58,686 nucleotides of DNA from an uncultured Clostridium sp. Lineage in GTDB: Bacteria; Bacillota; Clostridia; Lachnospirales; Lachnospiraceae. Shown one piece after another: positions 21,849-30,920 of the stretch. Below the pieces are notes generated by a model, which worked only from the letters and a program-made list of their open reading frames with translations, was not told the DNA's origin and did no database searches. Location of the stretch: positions 1 through 58,686 of the forward strand of contig USJW01000014.1 in NCBI GenBank assembly GCA_900555045.1, given 5' to 3'. The position numbers were made by a program, and so were the translations under genes. Each line of letters opens with the position of its first letter. Within the stretch, counting starts at the first letter, position 1.

Positions 21849-24112
21849 GAAAGGTTCGATTTGGTGTTGTCGGTGGCGGCGGTGCATTTTACTTTCACGC
21901 CAACGGAATCCGGGATTCCGAGATTCTGGAGTATGTGGGAATCTATGATGTGAATTATGAGAACGCCAAGCGGATGGCCAGGAAATATAAAAATAATCCG
22001 ATGACCGCCTATGAGACGCTGGACGAGATGCTGGACAGCGATATCGACGCGGTGCTCGTGATGGTTCCGCATGTCTACCACGACGACATTGTGGTGCGCT
22101 GCGCACAGAAGAAAAAGCATGTGCTGTGTGAGAAGCCCATGGGCACGACCCTGGAGGGCTGTCAGCGGATGATCGATGCCTGCGAGGAGAACGGCGTACT
22201 GTTCATGATCGCTGAGAACCACCGGTTCCTGCCGGCTCATGTGTGCGTGCACGATCTGATCGCGTCGGGGGCCATCGGCAGAGTCACCATGATCCGCGCC
22301 TACGAGGGCGTCAACGAGATCCCGGGCCTGAGCATGAGCGGTTTCTGGAAGGGCGATCCCATCAAGGCGGGAGGCGGCTCCTTGATGGATATGGCGGCCC
22401 ACAAGTTCGCCACCATCGAATATATCATGGGCAGCAGGTGTGAGGAGGTAACCGCGGTCCTCGCAAAGCAGATGATCAACCTGCCGGAGAAGGCGGAGGA
22501 CAACGCGGTGGCCATCGCCAAATACGAGAACGGAGCCATCGCCGACGTGATGGTCAGCTTCACACAGATGACGCCGCCCTTCAACAGCTTGGAGGTCTAC
22601 GGCACCGAGGGGACGATTTTTGAAAACCACGCCTGGGAGAAGCCGGTGCGGGTGTACTCCATGACCTCCAAGGACCTGCGGATGCGCCAGAAATGGTACG
22701 AGCCGGACTGTGAGCACGCGCCGTTCCCGAAGTATTATCCGATCTCGGTGAAGCGGGAGGACGAGCATTTTGCCTCCTGTGTGCTGGAGAACAAGAAGCC
22801 GGAGTTCTCGCCGCACCAGGCCATGCACGCCATCGAGGCCATCCTGGCGGGGTACTTATCCCACATCGAGGGGCGCCCGGTGAAGTGTGAGGAGGTCCGG
22901 GAGATGGGAAAAGCTGGGAGAACCCACGAGATTCTGGAGAAGCTGGCGGCCTCCATACCGGTCAATAGAAATCTGAAGGAGATTAAAATGGCAGAACCGA
23001 TTGGATATCAGAAGGCGAAGGCCGCAGGGGTGATGAAGAAGTATGATCTGGACCTCCTGATCGCCACATCCGCCATCCACACCTACTACACCACGGGCCT
23101 TCCGGTGTTACACAGCGCGCCCAATCCCATCCTGGCGTCCCTGGCAAACCAGTACCCCTACATGGGCTTAATCCGCAGGGGCGGAGAGAACACGGTGGTG
23201 CACTGGAACGTTTACAAGAGCGTGGAGGACGTGTGCTGGGCGGCCGACAGCGTAGGGATCGAGAGCCCATTGGACGTGCAGCGGGCGTTAAAATGGAAGC
23301 TGAAGCAGTGGGGCATGGAGGGAAAGCGCGTCGGCGTGGAGTCCACCGCTCCCAAGTACGTGATGGATGTGTTAAATGATCCCAAGTATAATTTACAGAT
23401 TGTGGAAGCGGACGCCGCGTTCCGGGATATGCGGCTGGTGAAGTCGGACCGGGAGATGGAGTACATATTGAAGGCTACTGAGATCACGGAGACGGCGCTG
23501 CGCAGGTGCATCGAGGCGTGCGCGGTGGGAGTGACCGACAACGAGCTGTTAGCCATCGGCAAGAAGGCGATGCTGGAGGCGGGCGCCTCCGACTGGGACC
23601 ACCTGACCATGACCATCGGGGATTCCGACCCGGAGGCTCCGGGAACCGGGAGGGCCATAAGGGAGGGCGAGATCATCCGCCTGGACTTCGGGGCCACCTA
23701 CAAGGGCTATGTGGCGGACGTCAACTGCCATGTGATCGTCGGCAAGACGCCGGAGCCCGCGAAAAAGCACATTGAGGCGCTTTTGGACTTCCAGCACTAC
23801 ATCGAGGAGCGGGTGAAGCCCGGAACCAACATGAAGGAGCTGGGCGAGGAGGCGAGAGCCTACTACACCGCAAAATATCCGGACAGCCTGGCGTTCTCCA
23901 TCGGACACAGCATGGGACTGGAGTGCGAGGACGCGCATATCCTGGGGACCCTGGGCCATGTGGACGCGCCCTTTGAGAAAAACATGGTGTTTGAGATCGA
24001 GGCGTGGGAGAGCTACGGCGGCGCGCTGATCGGAGTCGAGGACACCTACGTGGTGACGGAGGACGGCTGTAGGAAAGTGACCACCATACCAAAACAAATT
24101 ATTGAGCGTTGA
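21845..24112 (+). CDS. fusion protein: Gfo/Idh/MocA dehydrogenase + M24 (creatinase/prolidase-type) hydrolase
   Basis: 755 residues. Residues 1 to about 375 form an NAD(P)-dependent sugar dehydrogenase of the Gfo/Idh/MocA family: Rossmann start VVGGGGAFYFHANG, and the EKP motif in VLCEKPMGTT. Residues 382-755 are a complete M24 pita-bread metallohydrolase like creatinase or Xaa-Pro peptidase. Metal ligands are all there: LDFG, VADVN, GHSMGLE, FEIEA and GVEDTYVV. Each half has the full length of its normal stand-alone family. At the joint, GAAGGAG stands 6 bases before an in-frame ATG at 22988 (residue 382), exactly like a normal gene start, so the M24 half may also be made alone. The DNA suggests two adjacent genes joined by loss of the first stop codon. 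Confidence 0.87.
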   Translation: MRKVRFGVVGGGGAFYFHANGIRDSEILEYVGIYDVNYENAKRMARKYKNNPMTAYETLDEMLDSDIDAVLVMVPHVYHDDIVVRCAQKKKHVLCEKPMGTTLEGCQRMIDACEENGVLFMIAENHRFLPAHVCVHDLIASGAIGRVTMIRAYEGVNEIPGLSMSGFWKGDPIKAGGGSLMDMAAHKFATIEYIMGSRCEEVTAVLAKQMINLPEKAEDNAVAIAKYENGAIADVMVSFTQMTPPFNSLEVYGTEGTIFENHAWEKPVRVYSMTSKDLRMRQKWYEPDCEHAPFPKYYPISVKREDEHFASCVLENKKPEFSPHQAMHAIEAILAGYLSHIEGRPVKCEEVREMGKAGRTHEILEKLAASIPVNRNLKEIKMAEPIGYQKAKAAGVMKKYDLDLLIATSAIHTYYTTGLPVLHSAPNPILASLANQYPYMGLIRRGGENTVVHWNVYKSVEDVCWAADSVGIESPLDVQRALKWKLKQWGMEGKRVGVESTAPKYVMDVLNDPKYNLQIVEADAAFRDMRLVKSDREMEYILKATEITETALRRCIEACAVGVTDNELLAIGKKAMLEAGASDWDHLTMTIGDSDPEAPGTGRAIREGEIIRLDFGATYKGYVADVNCHVIVGKTPEPAKKHIEALLDFQHYIEERVKPGTNMKELGEEARAYYTAKYPDSLAFSIGHSMGLECEDAHILGTLGHVDAPFEKNMVFEIEAWESYGGALIGVEDTYVVTEDGCRKVTTIPKQIIER
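22975..22990 (+). promoter_or_regulatory. internal ribosome binding site and start inside the fusion gene
   Basis: GAAGGAG at 22975-22981, 6-base gap, ATG at 22988, in frame with the fusion (codon 382). This would start the M24 domain as MAEPIGYQKAK. Confidence 0.65.
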
Positions 24113-24128
24113 AAGGAGATATAAAACA

Positions 24129-24917
24129 ATGAGAAAACAGGAACCGTTAATTATCGTGGCTACACCCAATGTCTGCTGGCTGCACCCGGAGGTGACATTC
24201 CCGAAGAATGCCAAGGAGATCGCCGAGGAGGCGGCCCTGTGCCGGGAGGCGGGGGCAACCGTGCTTCACACCCACGCGGAGGGACAGTGGAGAGAGGTCT
24301 ATGAGTCCGTCAGAGGCGCGTGCGACATCATCCTGCAGGGCGGCATGTCCAGCATCCCGCTGCAGGAGCGCATCGAGCTGTTCGAGATGAAATACGACAT
24401 GGTATCCATCATCGCAAACCACCACGCAGAGGCGTTCAAGCAGGTCAACTGTGATGTGCTTCATCCCCTGGCGGAGCTTGAGGAATACGCGGTGGCGTGC
24501 CGCAAGTATGGCGTGAAGCCGGAGTTTGAGGTTTGGCATACAGGTTCCATCTGGAATATCAACCAGCTGATCGCGAAGGACCTGCTGGACGGCCCCTACA
24601 TCACCACCCTGTTTTTCGGATGGCCGGGCGGCACCTGGTCTCCCGCCACCGTGGAGGAGTATCTGTACCGCCGCAGACTGATGCCTGAAAATTGCGCCTG
24701 CACCGTCACCATCATGTGCGAGGAGCAGATGGACATCCTGGCGGCAGCCATCACAAACGGTGACAACGTGCGGGTTGGAACCGAGGACTATCCGTTCAAC
24801 CAGCAGGGCAAGATCTGCACCACCCATGAGCTGGTGAAGGAGATCGCGGACGTCTCCCGCAGTCTGGGACGCGAGGTGGCGACAACCGCTCAGGCGAGAG
24901 AGATTCTGGGCTTATAA
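24129..24917 (+). CDS. beta-keto acid cleavage enzyme (BKACE, DUF849)
   Basis: 262 residues. BKACE enzymes use acetyl-CoA and Zn to cleave beta-keto acids into acetoacetate and a new CoA ester. Family features seen: TPNVCWLHPEVTFP opening, VLHTHAEG with two zinc-binding His, and the late RVGTEDYPF with the conserved Glu. It is somewhat shorter than the typical 280-310. The start at 24129 follows GAAAGGAG at 10 bases; the gene begins 16 bases after the fusion gene. It implies that a beta-keto acid, perhaps formed by the SDR enzymes, is broken down here. Confidence 0.85.
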   Translation: MRKQEPLIIVATPNVCWLHPEVTFPKNAKEIAEEAALCREAGATVLHTHAEGQWREVYESVRGACDIILQGGMSSIPLQERIELFEMKYDMVSIIANHHAEAFKQVNCDVLHPLAELEEYAVACRKYGVKPEFEVWHTGSIWNINQLIAKDLLDGPYITTLFFGWPGGTWSPATVEEYLYRRRLMPENCACTVTIMCEEQMDILAAAITNGDNVRVGTEDYPFNQQGKICTTHELVKEIADVSRSLGREVATTAQAREILGL

Positions 24918-24940
24918 CAGAGGAAAAGGACGGTTAAATT

Positions 24941-25708
24941 ATGGAGAAGAAAGTAGCAATCGTGACCGGGGCAGCCAACGGGATTGGCCAGGCCACCGCG
25001 CTTAAATTCGTCAGAGAAGGCTATGTGGCAGCGATCATCGATATCAGCCCGGCGCTATCTAAGACAGAGGATATGATCCGCGAGATGGGCGGGGAGTGCA
25101 TCGCGTGCGTGGGGGATGTTCAGGATGAGCAGGCAATGGTGGCGTTCATCCAGACCGTTCTGGATACATACGGAAAAATCGACGTGCTCAACAACAACGC
25201 GGGGATTGTTGTGGTGAAACCCCTCGAGGACACCAAGTATGAGGAATTTGAGCGCGTGGCGAAGGTCAACATCGGGGGAACCTTCGTGCTGACAAAGGCG
25301 GTTCTGCCGGCCATGAAAAAGCAGAAAAAGGGTTCCATCGTGAATCTTGGCTCCATCTCCGGCCATGTGGGCCAGACGGAGCACGCGATCTACGGGGCGA
25401 CCAAGGGCGCGATCATCGCGTTCACGCGGGCGGTGGCCTGGGAGGTGGCGGACTACAACATCCGCGTCAACTCCGTGAGCCCGGGCTCCGTGGACACCCC
25501 CATGCTGCGCTCGGATATCCAGCTGGAGTCCACCCGCACGGGGATGCCCTTCGACGAGGTGAAGAAGCTGCGGGAGGCGGAGCAGGCGTTCAAGCGCTGG
25601 GCGGATCCCTCGGAGATCGCGGAGGCCATCTACTTTTTGGCCAGCGACGGAGCCTCATTTGTGACCGGAACGGACTTATTAGTGGACTGCGGCTGGGCGG
25701 CAAAATAA
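24941..25708 (+). CDS. SDR-family dehydrogenase (first of two)
   Basis: 255 residues, classical short-chain dehydrogenase. NAD(P) motif TGAANGIGQA near residue 9, NNNAG near 86, active-site Ser in SISGHVG with YGATK (YxxxK) near 155. The TGD-type acidic residue after strand 2 (IIDIS) suggests NAD. It sits between the keto acid cleavage enzyme and the transporter and most likely oxidises a hydroxyl group to the keto group that the BKACE needs. Confidence 0.9.
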   Translation: MEKKVAIVTGAANGIGQATALKFVREGYVAAIIDISPALSKTEDMIREMGGECIACVGDVQDEQAMVAFIQTVLDTYGKIDVLNNNAGIVVVKPLEDTKYEEFERVAKVNIGGTFVLTKAVLPAMKKQKKGSIVNLGSISGHVGQTEHAIYGATKGAIIAFTRAVAWEVADYNIRVNSVSPGSVDTPMLRSDIQLESTRTGMPFDEVKKLREAEQAFKRWADPSEIAEAIYFLASDGASFVTGTDLLVDCGWAAK

Positions 25709-25756
25709 CAGAAAGTGACAATCAATCAGTTGAGACAAACACAAAGGAGGAGCGTT

Positions 25757-26797
25757 ATGAAGAAAATTACGGCGGTTCTGATGGCGGGGCTATGCGTGAT
25801 CATGATGGCGGGGTGTTCACAGAAGAAGGCGGATCCCACGACGGCGGTCCCGGCTGCGGCGACACAGGTGGCGAAAGAGGCCCAGAGCACGGACGCGGGC
25901 GGCGAGAAGAAGGATCTGCACATCGGCATCACCATGCAGGGCAATCAGAGCGGATTCGTTCAGTATTTCACATCGGCGATGTATGAGTACCAGGCAACCC
26001 AGGCGCCGGATGTGAACATGGAGGTCGTGTTCGCGGACGACGACCCGTCCAAGCAGTTCAGCCAGGTTGAGACCTTTGTCAGCAAGAAGGTGGACGCCAT
26101 CATCATCCAGCCGGTGGACAAGACCCAGGGCGCGGCTGCTGTGGATCTGGCCGCGGAGGCGGGGATCCCGATCATCACCATCAATACGATCACCGACAGC
26201 ACCAACAACACGGCGCATGTGGGCTGTGACGACGTGCAGTCCGGCGAGCTCCAGATGGAGCGGATCATAGAGGTCTGCGGCGAGGACGCCAAGATCGGCT
26301 ACGTGGACGCGACGCTCGGACATTCCGCCCAGGTACAGCGGGCGGAGGGCTATCAGAACGTGCTGGCAAAGCATCCGAGCGCAACTCTGGTTGTGCACGA
26401 CACCGGCAACTGGTCCGCGGAGGAGTCCATGAGACTGGTTGAGAACTGGCTCCAGTCCGGCAAAGAGTTCGACGCGATCCTGTGCATGGCGGACTGCCAG
26501 CTGACCGGAGTGATCACGGCGGTGGAGAACGCGGGCAAGTTAGACACCATCAAGCTCGCGGGCATGGACTGTGACCCGGTGATTTTACAGGCGATCAAGG
26601 AAGGAAAAGTGGACTGCTCCATCTGGCAGGACGGAATCGCCCAGGGCGAGATGGCTCTGAAGACCGCGATCGAGGCGGCTTCGGGCAAGGAGGTTCACGA
26701 CATAATTATTCCCTATGAAGTGTGCACGAAGGACAATCTGGAGGAGTACGAGGCGAAAGCGGCGGAGAGAGACGCTCTGGCAAAGAAGTATTTCTAA
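25757..26797 (+). CDS. sugar-type ABC transporter substrate-binding lipoprotein
   Basis: 346 residues. Signal peptide with lipobox MMAGC (Cys20), then a linker rich in Ala/Thr, then a type 1 periplasmic-binding domain of the ribose/xylose group (IGITMQGNQSGFVQYF, PVDKTQGAA, CMADCQLTG, GMDCDPVILQAI). The start at 25757 has AAAGGAGG upstream. With the ATPase and permease that follow it makes a full importer for a sugar, polyol or sugar-like acid. Confidence 0.9.
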   Translation: MKKITAVLMAGLCVIMMAGCSQKKADPTTAVPAAATQVAKEAQSTDAGGEKKDLHIGITMQGNQSGFVQYFTSAMYEYQATQAPDVNMEVVFADDDPSKQFSQVETFVSKKVDAIIIQPVDKTQGAAAVDLAAEAGIPIITINTITDSTNNTAHVGCDDVQSGELQMERIIEVCGEDAKIGYVDATLGHSAQVQRAEGYQNVLAKHPSATLVVHDTGNWSAEESMRLVENWLQSGKEFDAILCMADCQLTGVITAVENAGKLDTIKLAGMDCDPVILQAIKEGKVDCSIWQDGIAQGEMALKTAIEAASGKEVHDIIIPYEVCTKDNLEEYEAKAAERDALAKKYF

Positions 26798-26860
26798 CAG
26801 TCATACAAGCAGGGGGTGCCGCTTGGCGCGGCACTCCCGCCGATTAAAAAGGGGTGTACC

Positions 26861-28357
26861 ATGTCAAAGGATAATGATATAATTGTCGAGATGAAACACA
26901 TTGATATGCAGTTTCGGGGGGTACATGCACTGGACGATGTGTCCATTACGCTGAGAAGAGGGGAAGTCCATGCGCTGATGGGCGAGAACGGCGCCGGAAA
27001 GTCCACGCTGATGAAGATCCTGGTGGGCCTGTATACGCCCACCAAGGGCGAGATCTACTACAAGGGGAAACCGGTGCACTTCAAGTCGGTCATGGACACG
27101 AAGAAGCTGGGAATCAGCATGATCTTCCAGGAGTTCAACCAGGTGAAGTACATGACGGTCATGGAGAACATTTATCTGGGCAGAGAGCCGAGAACCAAGG
27201 GCGGCTCCATCGACTACCAGAAGATGTACAATGACTCCAAAGCGCTCCTCGAGAGCCTGGGCGTGGACTTAGAGCCCCGCAAAAAGATGTATGAGCTCAC
27301 CGTGGCGAAATTCCAGCTGGTGGAGATCGTGAAGGCGATCTCATACGACGCGGAAGTGATCATCATGGACGAGCCCACCTCCGCCTTAAGCCAGTCGGAG
27401 ATCGAGCACCTGCTGAAGACCGTGGAGCTTCTGTGCAGTCGCGGGAAGGCCATTGTGTTTATCTCCCACAAACTGGAGGAGGTGTACGGCGTTTGCAAGC
27501 GCGTCACCATCCTGCGGGACGGCCATTTCATTCACACAGGGCTGGTGGAGGAGATCACCGAGGCCCAGATGATCAAATATATGGTGGACCGTGAGATATC
27601 GGAGCTGTATCCGAAAATGGAATCGGAGATCGGCGAGACGGTTCTGGAGGTAAAGGGGCTTACGAGGGCCGGAGAATTTCAGGATGTGAGCTTTACGCTC
27701 CGCAAGGGAGAAATCCTGGGGTTGGCGGGAGTTATGGGCGCCGGCCGCACTGAGGTAGTGGAGACAATCATGGGCATGCGAAGGCCCGACAGCGGTGAGA
27801 TATATCTGAAAGGGAAAAAGATTGTGAACCGGATCCCCGAGGACGCCATTCGGCGCGGGATCATCATGGTTCCTGAAGATAGAAAGAAGAATGGACTTGT
27901 TTTAAAGCTGGGGATCAGAGACAACATTCTGATGTCCTCCATCCGCAAATGCGTAAAGGGCGGTTTTATCCGCAAAGCGTTGGAGAAAAAATACTGTGAT
28001 GAGTTTGGAGACAAGCTGGAGATCAAGCGCAGCAGCGACGACCAGCTGTGCGCCAATTTATCCGGCGGAAACCAGCAGAAGGTGGTAGTGGCCCGGGTGC
28101 TGAACGCAGACCCGGATATCATCATCCTGGACGAGCCGACGAGGGGAATCGATATTAAAACCAAATCCGACATACACCGGCTGATGTCTCAGCTGGCCTG
28201 CGCGGGGAAGTCGATTATCATGGTGTCGTCGGAGTTAGCCGAGGTGCTGGGGATCAGCGACCGGATTATGGTGCTGAAGGAAGGAAAAGTCACTGGTATT
28301 TTGGACCGCAGCGAGGCGGATCCCAACGTGGTTATGCGTTTTGCAGTAAAAGGATAG
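26861..28357 (+). CDS. sugar ABC transporter ATPase (RbsA/MglA-type, two domains)
   Basis: 498 residues with two ABC domains. The first has Walker A GENGAGKST and Walker B VIIMDEPTSALS; the second has a degenerate Walker A (GVMGAGRTE), signature LSGGNQQKV and IIILDEPTRGID. This asymmetry is normal for sugar importers. The start at 26861 follows AAAAGGGGTG. It powers the permease encoded 13 bases downstream. Confidence 0.92.
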   Translation: MSKDNDIIVEMKHIDMQFRGVHALDDVSITLRRGEVHALMGENGAGKSTLMKILVGLYTPTKGEIYYKGKPVHFKSVMDTKKLGISMIFQEFNQVKYMTVMENIYLGREPRTKGGSIDYQKMYNDSKALLESLGVDLEPRKKMYELTVAKFQLVEIVKAISYDAEVIIMDEPTSALSQSEIEHLLKTVELLCSRGKAIVFISHKLEEVYGVCKRVTILRDGHFIHTGLVEEITEAQMIKYMVDREISELYPKMESEIGETVLEVKGLTRAGEFQDVSFTLRKGEILGLAGVMGAGRTEVVETIMGMRRPDSGEIYLKGKKIVNRIPEDAIRRGIIMVPEDRKKNGLVLKLGIRDNILMSSIRKCVKGGFIRKALEKKYCDEFGDKLEIKRSSDDQLCANLSGGNQQKVVVARVLNADPDIIILDEPTRGIDIKTKSDIHRLMSQLACAGKSIIMVSSELAEVLGISDRIMVLKEGKVTGILDRSEADPNVVMRFAVKG

Positions 28358-28370
28358 GGGAGGGCATAAA

Positions 28371-29345
28371 ATGGCAGCCAATACAAAGGGTAAAAGGGAC
28401 ATTCAGTATTTCTTAAACAATAACGGTATCATCATTGGATTTCTGTGTATCTTTATTTTTTTATCAATATTCGCACCTAACTTTCTGAGCGCCGACAACA
28501 TGATCAATATTTTGAAGCAGATCTCCTGCATCGGAATCGCGACCATCGGCGTCGGCCTTCTGATCATCACGAACAACAACGACCTGTCCATCGGCTCCAT
28601 GTTCGCGCTCTCCGGAGTGGCGGCGGGCCTGATGGTCTCCAACAGTGTTGCGGGCTACGGGCTTCCCGCGCCGGTGGGCTATGCGGCCGGAATCGGCATG
28701 GGCATCCTCTTCGGCGCATTCAACGGAATCATCGTGGCAAAGGGCCGGATCCCGGCGTTCATCGTGACCATGGGCACCCAGTCCATCGCCAGAGGCCTGG
28801 CGCTGATTCTGGCCCACGGTATGCCCATCGGCAGCTTCCCGGCGTCCTTCAACTACCTGGGGACCGCCTCCATCGGCGGCGTGATCCCGTGGGCGGTGGC
28901 CATCTTTATCGGGGTGGTGCTGGTGATGAATTTCGTGATGAAGAAGCGCCCCATCGGCCGCTACTTTTACGCGGTGGGCGGAAACGAGGAGGCGGCCAAG
29001 GTGGCCGGAATCAACGTGGACAAGATCAAGATCCAGGCGTACTTAATCGAGGGCGCGCTTTTGGGACTGGCCAGCACGCTGATGGCTTCCCGGCTCAAAT
29101 CCGCCTCCCCCAATCTGGGCGTGGGCTATGAGCTGGACGCCATCGCCGGATGTATCATCGGCGGCGTCAGCTTCACCGGCGGCATCGGCAGCGTGTTCGA
29201 TATGGTGCTCGGCGCGCTGATCATCGGCGTGATCAACAACGGCATGGACCTGCTGGGTGTGGAGGCGTTCTACAAACAGGTGGTAAAGGGAAGTATCATC
29301 ATCATTGCAGTGCTATTAGACAGAAAACGTTCCGGAAGGGGATAG
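28371..29345 (+). CDS. sugar ABC transporter permease (RbsC-type)
   Basis: 324 residues, about ten membrane segments. It has the family EAA-like loop (GGNEEAAKVAGINVDKIKIQAYLIEG) and the conserved AGCIIGGVSFTGGIGSV. The N-terminus (NNNGIIIGFLCIFIFLSIFAPNFLS) is typical. It probably forms a homodimeric channel with the neighbouring ATPase. Confidence 0.92.
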   Translation: MAANTKGKRDIQYFLNNNGIIIGFLCIFIFLSIFAPNFLSADNMINILKQISCIGIATIGVGLLIITNNNDLSIGSMFALSGVAAGLMVSNSVAGYGLPAPVGYAAGIGMGILFGAFNGIIVAKGRIPAFIVTMGTQSIARGLALILAHGMPIGSFPASFNYLGTASIGGVIPWAVAIFIGVVLVMNFVMKKRPIGRYFYAVGGNEEAAKVAGINVDKIKIQAYLIEGALLGLASTLMASRLKSASPNLGVGYELDAIAGCIIGGVSFTGGIGSVFDMVLGALIIGVINNGMDLLGVEAFYKQVVKGSIIIIAVLLDRKRSGRG

Positions 29346-29348
29346 TAT

Positions 29349-30092
29349 ATGGTATTACAGTCATTGGACAGAGGATTGCAGATCTTGAATCTGCTGGCAA
29401 AAAAGGGAGCGCTCTCGGTGACGGAGCTGGCGAAGGAGCTGGAGATCGACAAGAGCACGGCCTCCAGGCTTGTGGAGACGCTGCGGCAGCATGACATGGT
29501 GCAGCTGGACAAGGTGACCCGCAAGTACGGGCTGGGCTTTCGGATCATGTACCTGGGAGAGCGCCTCAGCGACAGTCTGGAGATCATAGAGATCGCCCGC
29601 CCGATTCTGATGGAGGTCAGCCGGTATCTGGGGCAGAGCGTGCATCTGTGCGCCTACAACCGGAACATGGTCTACGTGATCGATCAGATCGTGAGCAATC
29701 TCCCATACACCATGTCCGCCAGGGTCGGCATGATCGAGCCGATCCACTCCTCCTCCGTTGGCAAGTGTATCATCGCCTACCGGCCGCCGGAGAAGATCGA
29801 CGAGCTGCTGGCTGAGCATGAGATGGTGGCGTACACGCAGAAGACCATCACGGACAAGGAGGTGCTGCGGGAGCAGTACGCGAAAATCCGGGAGCAGGGG
29901 TATGCCGTGGACGATGAGGAAATGTTCTTAAACGTCCGCTGCATCGCGGTGCCGGTGTTCGACTACCACAACAGTGTCCGCTACGCCATCGGCATCTCCG
30001 GGCCCATCGGGCTGATGTCCGAGGACAACCTGGAGCTGTACCGGACCAGGCTGGTGCACGCGGCGAAGAAGATCGGGGCGAAGTTAAAATAG
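29349..30092 (+). CDS. IclR-family regulator
   Basis: 247 residues. N-terminal winged helix (LDRGLQILNLLAKKGALSVTELAKELEIDKSTASRLVETL) as spaced over residues 6-45, then an IclR effector domain with VHLCAYNRNMVYV and HSSSVGKCIIAY. It lies 3 bases after the permease, so it is part of the same transcript. It is the likely local regulator of the operon, sensing the imported substrate or an intermediate. Confidence 0.9.
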   Translation: MVLQSLDRGLQILNLLAKKGALSVTELAKELEIDKSTASRLVETLRQHDMVQLDKVTRKYGLGFRIMYLGERLSDSLEIIEIARPILMEVSRYLGQSVHLCAYNRNMVYVIDQIVSNLPYTMSARVGMIEPIHSSSVGKCIIAYRPPEKIDELLAEHEMVAYTQKTITDKEVLREQYAKIREQGYAVDDEEMFLNVRCIAVPVFDYHNSVRYAIGISGPIGLMSEDNLELYRTRLVHAAKKIGAKLK

Positions 30093-30159
30093 AGGCGAAA
30101 ACATCAGAGAAGGCGGCCGGGCTGCAGCCGGGCCGCTGCGGGAGAAAGGACGGGGTTAT

Positions 30160-30915
30160 ATGTTTAATTTTAAGGATAAGGTGGTTGTGGTCACAGGCGC
30201 CGGAGCGGGGATCGGCGCCTCGGCCGCCGTGGCCTACGCGAAGGACGGGGCCAAGGTGGTGGCGAACGGCAGAAGCGAGTCCGCGCGGGCGGTTGCGGAG
30301 GAAATCTGCGCGGCCGGTTACGAGGCGTTTTACGTGCAGGGGGATGTGGGCGACGAGGAGCAGGTGAAGCGGCTGATCGATGAGACTGTGGAAAAATATG
30401 GGAAAATCGACATTGTGGTGAACTGCGCGGGCGTGGTCTGCGGCGGGAACGCCGAGGAGACGGATCTGGCCACCTGGGAGAGCGTGATGCGAATCAACGC
30501 CACCGGGACATTTCTTGTCTGCAAATACGCCCTTCCCCATCTGAGGAAGAGCCGCGGGGTGATCGTGAATGTGTCGTCCCTGGTGGCGGTCAAGGGGATC
30601 GCCAACCGCCTGGCCTACAGCGCCTCCAAGGGCGCGGTGTCGGCCATGTCGCGGGCCATGGCCGCGGACTACTTAAAGGACGGCGTGCGCGTCAACTGCG
30701 TGTGCCCGGGCACGGTGCTCTCGCCCTCCCTGGAGCAGCGCATTCGTTCCGAGGCGGACCCGGTGCAGGCAATGAAGAACTACGTGTCCAGACAGCCCAT
30801 GGGGCGCCTGGGGACGCCGGAGGAGATCGCGGCGGCGATTCTCTTCGCCTCCAGCGACGAGGCCGGTTTCCTGGACGGCGCGTCGATCCAGATCGACGGG
30901 GCGGGGTCGCTGTAA
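30160..30915 (+). CDS. SDR-family dehydrogenase (second of two)
   Basis: 251 residues. TGAGAGIGAS, NCAGVVCGG, SSLVAVKG and YSASK (YxxxK) are all in place, so it is a complete classical SDR. The residue after strand 2 is Asn-Gly-Arg-Ser, which fits NADP use, unlike the first SDR of the operon. The two enzymes may act on different hydroxyl groups or in opposite directions. It ends the operon and its stop is only 5 bases from the stop of the convergent gene at 30921. Confidence 0.9.
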   Translation: MFNFKDKVVVVTGAGAGIGASAAVAYAKDGAKVVANGRSESARAVAEEICAAGYEAFYVQGDVGDEEQVKRLIDETVEKYGKIDIVVNCAGVVCGGNAEETDLATWESVMRINATGTFLVCKYALPHLRKSRGVIVNVSSLVAVKGIANRLAYSASKGAVSAMSRAMAADYLKDGVRVNCVCPGTVLSPSLEQRIRSEADPVQAMKNYVSRQPMGRLGTPEEIAAAILFASSDEAGFLDGASIQIDGAGSL

Positions 30916-30920
30916 GCGCC

